Origin: Acidobacteriota bacterium
Lineage (GTDB): Bacteria; Acidobacteriota; Vicinamibacteria; Vicinamibacterales; UBA2999
Direction: 5' to 3'
NCBI GenBank assembly: GCA_947465275.1
Contig: CANIAI010000198.1
Span: 1-5,247 of the forward strand
DNA length: 5,247 bases
The notes below the pieces were generated by a model that saw only the letters and a program-made list of their open reading frames with translations, did not search any database and was not told the origin of the DNA. Shown here piece by piece: positions 1-5,247 of the stretch; within the stretch, counting starts at the first letter, position 1, and every line of letters begins with the position of its first letter. Position numbers and translations under genes: made by a program.

Positions 1-294
1 CCACGACGACCGCGCCGTCGCCGCGAGCGCCGCCGGGTCGGGCACCATGAGCGCGAGGTTCGCCTCGAGCTGGGCCAGCGCCTCACCGGACGGGCGCAGT
101 TCGCGCGCTTCCACCATCGCGGCGCGCGCGCGGTCGACATCCCCCGCGGCCATCGCGGCCGAGGCGGTATCGAGCAGCGCCTGGTACCGCCGCTCCTGGA
201 TGCGTTGCTCGAAGCCGAGCCAGCTGCCGGCGTCGACGCCGGTCGGGATGTATCGGGACGGGGGGCGCAGTTCCGCGCGGTCGTGGTTGGCCAT
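1..294 (-). CDS. Hypothetical alanine-rich, TPR-like protein (N-terminal part, runs off the window)
   Basis: An open frame starts at the ATG at 294 and stays open for 98 codons to position 1, so the C-terminus is missing. I do not recognise the family. No signal peptide or membrane segment is visible at the N-terminus (MANHDRAELR...), so the visible part looks cytoplasmic. Residues about 38-82 are amphipathic and alanine-rich. The pattern AAGDVDRARAAMVEARELRP fits one tetratricopeptide-type helical hairpin: small residues at packing positions, a Gly-Asp turn, and a proline after helix B. The gene begins 29 bp after the glycosylase stop on the same strand and may be the next gene of the uvrA operon. 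No good Shine-Dalgarno sequence precedes the ATG. The frame is also open upstream into the glycosylase gene, so the start is chosen by position. The TPR assignment is an inference from pattern only. Confidence 0.6.
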   Translation of the reverse strand, partial: MANHDRAELRPPSRYIPTGVDAGSWLGFEQRIQERRYQALLDTASAAMAAGDVDRARAAMVEARELRPSGEALAQLEANLALMVPDPAALAATARSSW

Positions 295-323
295 GGCAGT
301 CGGTGCCGGCCGTCCCGGTTCAG

Positions 324-965
324 TCAGGGGAGTCGGCTGGCGCCTTTCCCGGTTGCAAGCGCGTTGCCCATCCGCGATCCCGACACGGCCGGATGAGCCG
401 GCACCCAGCAGCGCCACGGGCGGTCGACCCCCACACGGATGCCGATTCGCGGGCCCCAGGCAATGCCCGGCACCCGCACGCCGCGATCCTCGATGCGGAG
501 CGCGCCGCCCGTGAGGTCGCGGCGGTTGTCGCGCAGCGTAATCCCGAGCGCGCGCGTCAGGTTTCCAGGCCCGCGACACAGCTGCACGTCCGGCACGGCG
601 CGGCCGGCTGTGTCGCGACGGGCATGCATCAGCGGCAGCCCCTCGAGTGGATCGAGCGCGCGAATCAGCACGGCGGCGGGGTGCCCGGCGGGCTCGGTGA
701 CCGCGTTCACGAGGGAATGGATGCCGTAGTTCAGGTAGACGTAGGCGATGCCGGGCTCGCCGTAGAGTGGCGCGTTGCGCGGGGTGGGACCCGGCGCGGC
801 ATGGCAGGCGGGATCATCCTCCCCACTGTAGGCCTCGGCCTCCACAATCACGCCAGCCGTGATGCCGTCCCGGGTGTCGTGCACCAGCACCTTCCCGAGC
901 AGCGCCGCCGCAACCTCCAGCGTCGGCCGCGCGTAGAAGCGCCGCGGCAGCACGCGACGCGACAT
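324..965 (-). CDS. mpg: DNA-3-methyladenine glycosylase, AAG/MPG family
   Basis: A monofunctional glycosylase that starts base excision repair by cutting the N-glycosidic bond of alkylated or deaminated purines (3-methyladenine, 7-methylguanine, hypoxanthine, ethenoadenine in family members), leaving an abasic site. The protein has 213 residues, normal for bacterial members. By motif alignment with human AAG, E44 in EAEAY is the general base, Y46 and H55 line the base pocket, Y80 in YVYLNYG is the intercalating tyrosine, N87 matches Asn169, and R102 in IRALDPLEG matches Arg182. LCRGPGNLTRALGI (129-142) and the C-terminal PRIGI (172-176) are also family hallmarks. The catalytic set is therefore intact. 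The frame is open upstream to 1088 inside uvrA. I chose the ATG at 965 because the family homology starts right after it (RRFYARPTLEVAAALLGK) and it lies just past the uvrA stop. The 10-bp gap to uvrA implies co-transcription. Confidence 0.95.
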   Translation of the reverse strand: MSRRVLPRRFYARPTLEVAAALLGKVLVHDTRDGITAGVIVEAEAYSGEDDPACHAAPGPTPRNAPLYGEPGIAYVYLNYGIHSLVNAVTEPAGHPAAVLIRALDPLEGLPLMHARRDTAGRAVPDVQLCRGPGNLTRALGITLRDNRRDLTGGALRIEDRGVRVPGIAWGPRIGIRVGVDRPWRCWVPAHPAVSGSRMGNALATGKGASRLP

Positions 966-975
966 GCGCTGCCGT

Positions 976-3897
<2,922 letters not shown>

Positions 3898-3912
3898 GTG
3901 TCAGGGTCACTG

Positions 3913-3927
3913 TGGCGAATTTCGCCA
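3913..3927. promoter_or_regulatory. Perfect 15-bp dyad upstream of uvrA, candidate operator
   Basis: TGGCGAA and TTCGCCA form a perfect 7-bp inverted repeat around a single central T at 3920, ending 15 bp before the uvrA ATG. A second small dyad, CCGC-AA-GCGG, sits at 3931-3940. The symmetry is read directly from the sequence. A role as a repressor site is inferred from its position between a possible promoter and the start codon. It could fold as a 6-bp stem with a 3-nt loop, but no T-run follows on either strand, so an intrinsic terminator is unlikely. It does not match the SOS boxes I know (CTGT-N8-ACAG, GAAC-N4-GTTC, GTTC-N7-GTTC). Confidence 0.45.
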
Positions 3928-3942
3928 GAACCGCAAGCGGCC

Positions 3943-3971
3943 ATCGTACCCCCTGCAGCCGAGGTCTTCAA
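3943..3971 (-). promoter_or_regulatory. Possible sigma-70-type promoter of uvrA
   Basis: On the minus strand TTGAAG (3971-3966, overlapping the stop codon of the upstream gene) is followed after exactly 17 bp by TACGAT (3948-3943). Each hexamer matches the TTGACA/TATAAT consensus at four of six bases. Start of transcription would fall near 3936, about 40 nt before the uvrA ATG, with the 15-bp dyad just downstream. The match is weak and could be chance. uvrA may instead be read through from the phosphatidyltransferase gene. Confidence 0.25.
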
Positions 3972-4639
3972 GCTGAAGGAGGCCTGGGCTCCGCGGCGGC
4001 CAGCGCCCGCGTGTTCCGCGCGGCCGACAGCAGCAACACCCCGAGCAGGCCGACCGCCGCCACCGTGCCGCCCACATCGAAGAGCGGCACCCGCCCGAGG
4101 GGCCCGAGCGCCACGTGGGGGTTGCGGAAGAGCGCCAGCGTGCCGGCGGCGAGCAGCAGGCGCAGCTCGGTGGGCCCGATCCCGGCGAACGACATCCGGA
4201 AGATGCCCTGGACGGCCGTCGCCAGGAAGACCTCCCCGGTCACCAGCAGGTAGCCCGCGAGCACCGCCAGCGCGATGACCGGCGACATGAAGCCCGAGAG
4301 CGCCAGCCCACCCATCAGCAGCGCGGTGCCGAGCAGGTCGAGCACGTGATCGACGTAGAAGCCGTAGCGCGGGCGCTCGACGCGGCGTACCCGCGCGAGG
4401 GTGCCATCGAGGCTGTCGCCGAACCAGTTGAGCGCAAGGCCGATCAGGACCAGCCAGAGCGATCGGATGTCCCATCGGGCCAGCGCGAATCCGGCGCCGG
4501 TCACCCCCATGGCCAGCAGGGCGAGTGCCGTCAGGTGGTCGGAATTGACGGGTCGTGGCAGGCGATGGGCGATCCAGACGAGCAGGCGCTTCTCGGCGGC
4601 GGCGAGCAGGGCACGATTGTCTCGAACATGTGAGGTCAT
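3968..4639 (-). CDS. CDP-alcohol phosphatidyltransferase family membrane protein
   Basis: Integral membrane enzyme of the family that swaps CMP from a CDP-alcohol (usually CDP-diacylglycerol) for another alcohol to make phospholipid head groups. The 223 residues carry the family motif in full: D75-x2-D78-G79-x2-A82-R83, then G93-x3-D97-x3-D101. The aspartates are the metal-binding and catalytic residues in known structures. The AR-to-G spacer is nine residues (84-92), one more than the classic PROSITE-style pattern with eight. Hydrophobic stretches at about 36-55, 60-73, 99-117, 119-143, 158-171 and 186-207 predict about six membrane helices. GIGPTELR (153-160) is a further conserved-looking segment. 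The acceptor alcohol cannot be told from sequence, so I give no gene symbol. A strong Shine-Dalgarno supports the start at 4639. The gene ends 70 bp before uvrA on the same strand; a functional link to repair is not evident. Confidence 0.9.
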   Translation of the reverse strand: MTSHVRDNRALLAAAEKRLLVWIAHRLPRPVNSDHLTALALLAMGVTGAGFALARWDIRSLWLVLIGLALNWFGDSLDGTLARVRRVERPRYGFYVDHVLDLLGTALLMGGLALSGFMSPVIALAVLAGYLLVTGEVFLATAVQGIFRMSFAGIGPTELRLLLAAGTLALFRNPHVALGPLGRVPLFDVGGTVAAVGLLGVLLLSAARNTRALAAAEPRPPSA

Positions 4640-4716
4640 CTGTGTTCCTCCACCGATGAAGGTGCAGGGCGTCTGGAAACCGGCTCACGGGCCCGAATGC
4701 TGCATCGTCCCGCGGC
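4640..4716. promoter_or_regulatory. Divergent intergenic region
   Basis: This 77-bp gap separates the starts of the minus-strand phosphatidyltransferase gene and the plus-strand membrane-protein gene, so promoters for both directions should lie here or overlap the coding ends. I could not find convincing -35/-10 pairs in either direction. The only symmetry seen is the 8-bp palindrome CGGGCCCG at 4688-4695, which is unremarkable in DNA this rich in G and C. Confidence 0.4.
4647..4651 (-). promoter_or_regulatory. Strong Shine-Dalgarno of the phosphatidyltransferase gene
   Basis: The minus strand reads GGTGGAGGAACACAG directly before the ATG at 4639. The GGAGG core at 4651-4647 is 7 nt from the start codon, an ideal distance, and it fixes the start. 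It is clearly stronger than the sites before uvrA and the glycosylase gene. Confidence 0.8.
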
Positions 4717-5247
4717 ATGGACAGAACGCTCAAGCATGCCCGCACCTGGCTGCCGCTGCTGGTGCTCGCCGTCGTGGCCCTGGCCGTCGCGATCGTGGTC
4801 CTCGCGCAGCGGGGGCAGGGAACACCCGGCGAACTCGACCGCTTCCGGGAGCCCGGCAGCACCGCGCCCGGCACGGCCGGCACCGGCGGAGACCTGAGCG
4901 ACGTCCGCCCCACAAGCGAGGGAGGCGTCGGGGCGAACACCGGTGTCACCGGTGAGGTCGACCCACCGGCGACCATCCGCGAGGTCGAGACGATCACCGG
5001 CGCCGTTGACGGCCATGAACTGATCGGCCGCCGGGTCGAACTGGAGGTGCCGCTGGTGAGCCGCGCCGGCAGCAAGGGCGTGTTCTGGGTGGGTCCCTCA
5101 GACAATCCGCTCCTCGTGGTGATCGCGCGCGACACCCGCAGCGACCGGCAGGAGCGCGCCGGCGACCCGCCGGATCAGGGGATTGCCCCGCTGACGAGCG
5201 GCACGGTGCTCATCAGCGGCACCGTCCAGAAGGTGCCCGAGGCCGAG
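4717..5247 (+). CDS. Membrane-anchored protein with possible OB-fold-like extracytoplasmic domain (C-terminus outside the window)
   Basis: The frame from ATG 4717 is open for 177 codons to the window edge. K6, H7 and R9 precede a single hydrophobic helix (about 12-30, LPLLVLAVVALAVAIVVLA). This predicts a cytoplasmic N-terminus and an outside C-terminus; no lipobox cysteine is present. A Gly/Pro/Thr-rich linker follows (about 32-85). Residues 90-173 then look like a small beta domain: alternating strands at ITGAV, RRVELEVPLV, GVFWVG, PLLVVIARD and TVLISGTVQKV. This G-x-x-V-x-V...FWVG...LLVV...V-x-x-G-T-V order resembles OB-fold-like periplasmic domains, but I cannot name a family. No in-frame alternative start lies between the ATG and an upstream TGA at 4657-4659, and no Shine-Dalgarno is visible, so the mRNA may be leaderless or weakly translated. 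Frame choice rests on this protein architecture and on GC-rich third positions. Confidence 0.7.
   Translation, partial: MDRTLKHARTWLPLLVLAVVALAVAIVVLAQRGQGTPGELDRFREPGSTAPGTAGTGGDLSDVRPTSEGGVGANTGVTGEVDPPATIREVETITGAVDGHELIGRRVELEVPLVSRAGSKGVFWVGPSDNPLLVVIARDTRSDRQERAGDPPDQGIAPLTSGTVLISGTVQKVPEAE

Noticed and set aside
4401..4955. Plus-strand frames overlapping the phosphatidyltransferase 5' end and the right-edge gene (4401-4955, 4697-4897)
   Set aside because: They cross the divergent intergenic region and give Arg/Ser/Pro-rich products. The frame from 4717 has a proper membrane anchor plus beta domain and stays open to the window end.

Overview
This is a GC-rich chromosomal window of about 5.2 kb, fully packed with genes. 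It looks like ordinary bacterial housekeeping DNA: I see no mobile element, CRISPR array, tRNA or rRNA. The gene content, the UvrA sequence style and the strong G/C preference at third codon positions would suit a GC-rich soil-type bacterium. Acidobacteriota (Vicinamibacteria-like) is my tentative guess, and the sequence alone does not prove it.

Layout. Four genes run on the minus strand. In transcription order they are: a CDP-alcohol phosphatidyltransferase family membrane enzyme (4639 to 3968); uvrA, the damage-recognition ATPase of nucleotide excision repair (3897 to 976); a DNA-3-methyladenine glycosylase of the AAG/MPG family (965 to 324); and the N-terminal part of an unrecognised alanine-rich, TPR-like protein that leaves the window at position 1 (294 to 1). 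On the plus strand, starting at 4717 and leaving the window at 5247, is the N-terminal part of a membrane-anchored protein with an extracytoplasmic domain that may be OB-fold-like. It diverges from the phosphatidyltransferase across a 77-bp gap.

How the genes work together. uvrA and the glycosylase gene are separated by only 10 bp, so they are probably co-transcribed. This joins bulky-lesion excision repair and alkyl-base excision repair in one DNA-repair unit. The 70-bp gap before uvrA holds a perfect 15-bp dyad and a weak promoter-like hexamer pair, placed so that the dyad would fall just downstream of transcription start. That makes it a candidate operator. The phosphatidyltransferase has a full catalytic motif and a strong Shine-Dalgarno sequence, but its lipid product cannot be named.

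I did not find a convincing undescribed system. The points most worth a second look are the dyad before uvrA, the uvrA-glycosylase coupling, the low-complexity insertion in the predicted UvrB-binding region of UvrA, the nine-residue spacing in the phosphatidyltransferase motif, and the uncharacterised membrane-anchored protein at the right edge.
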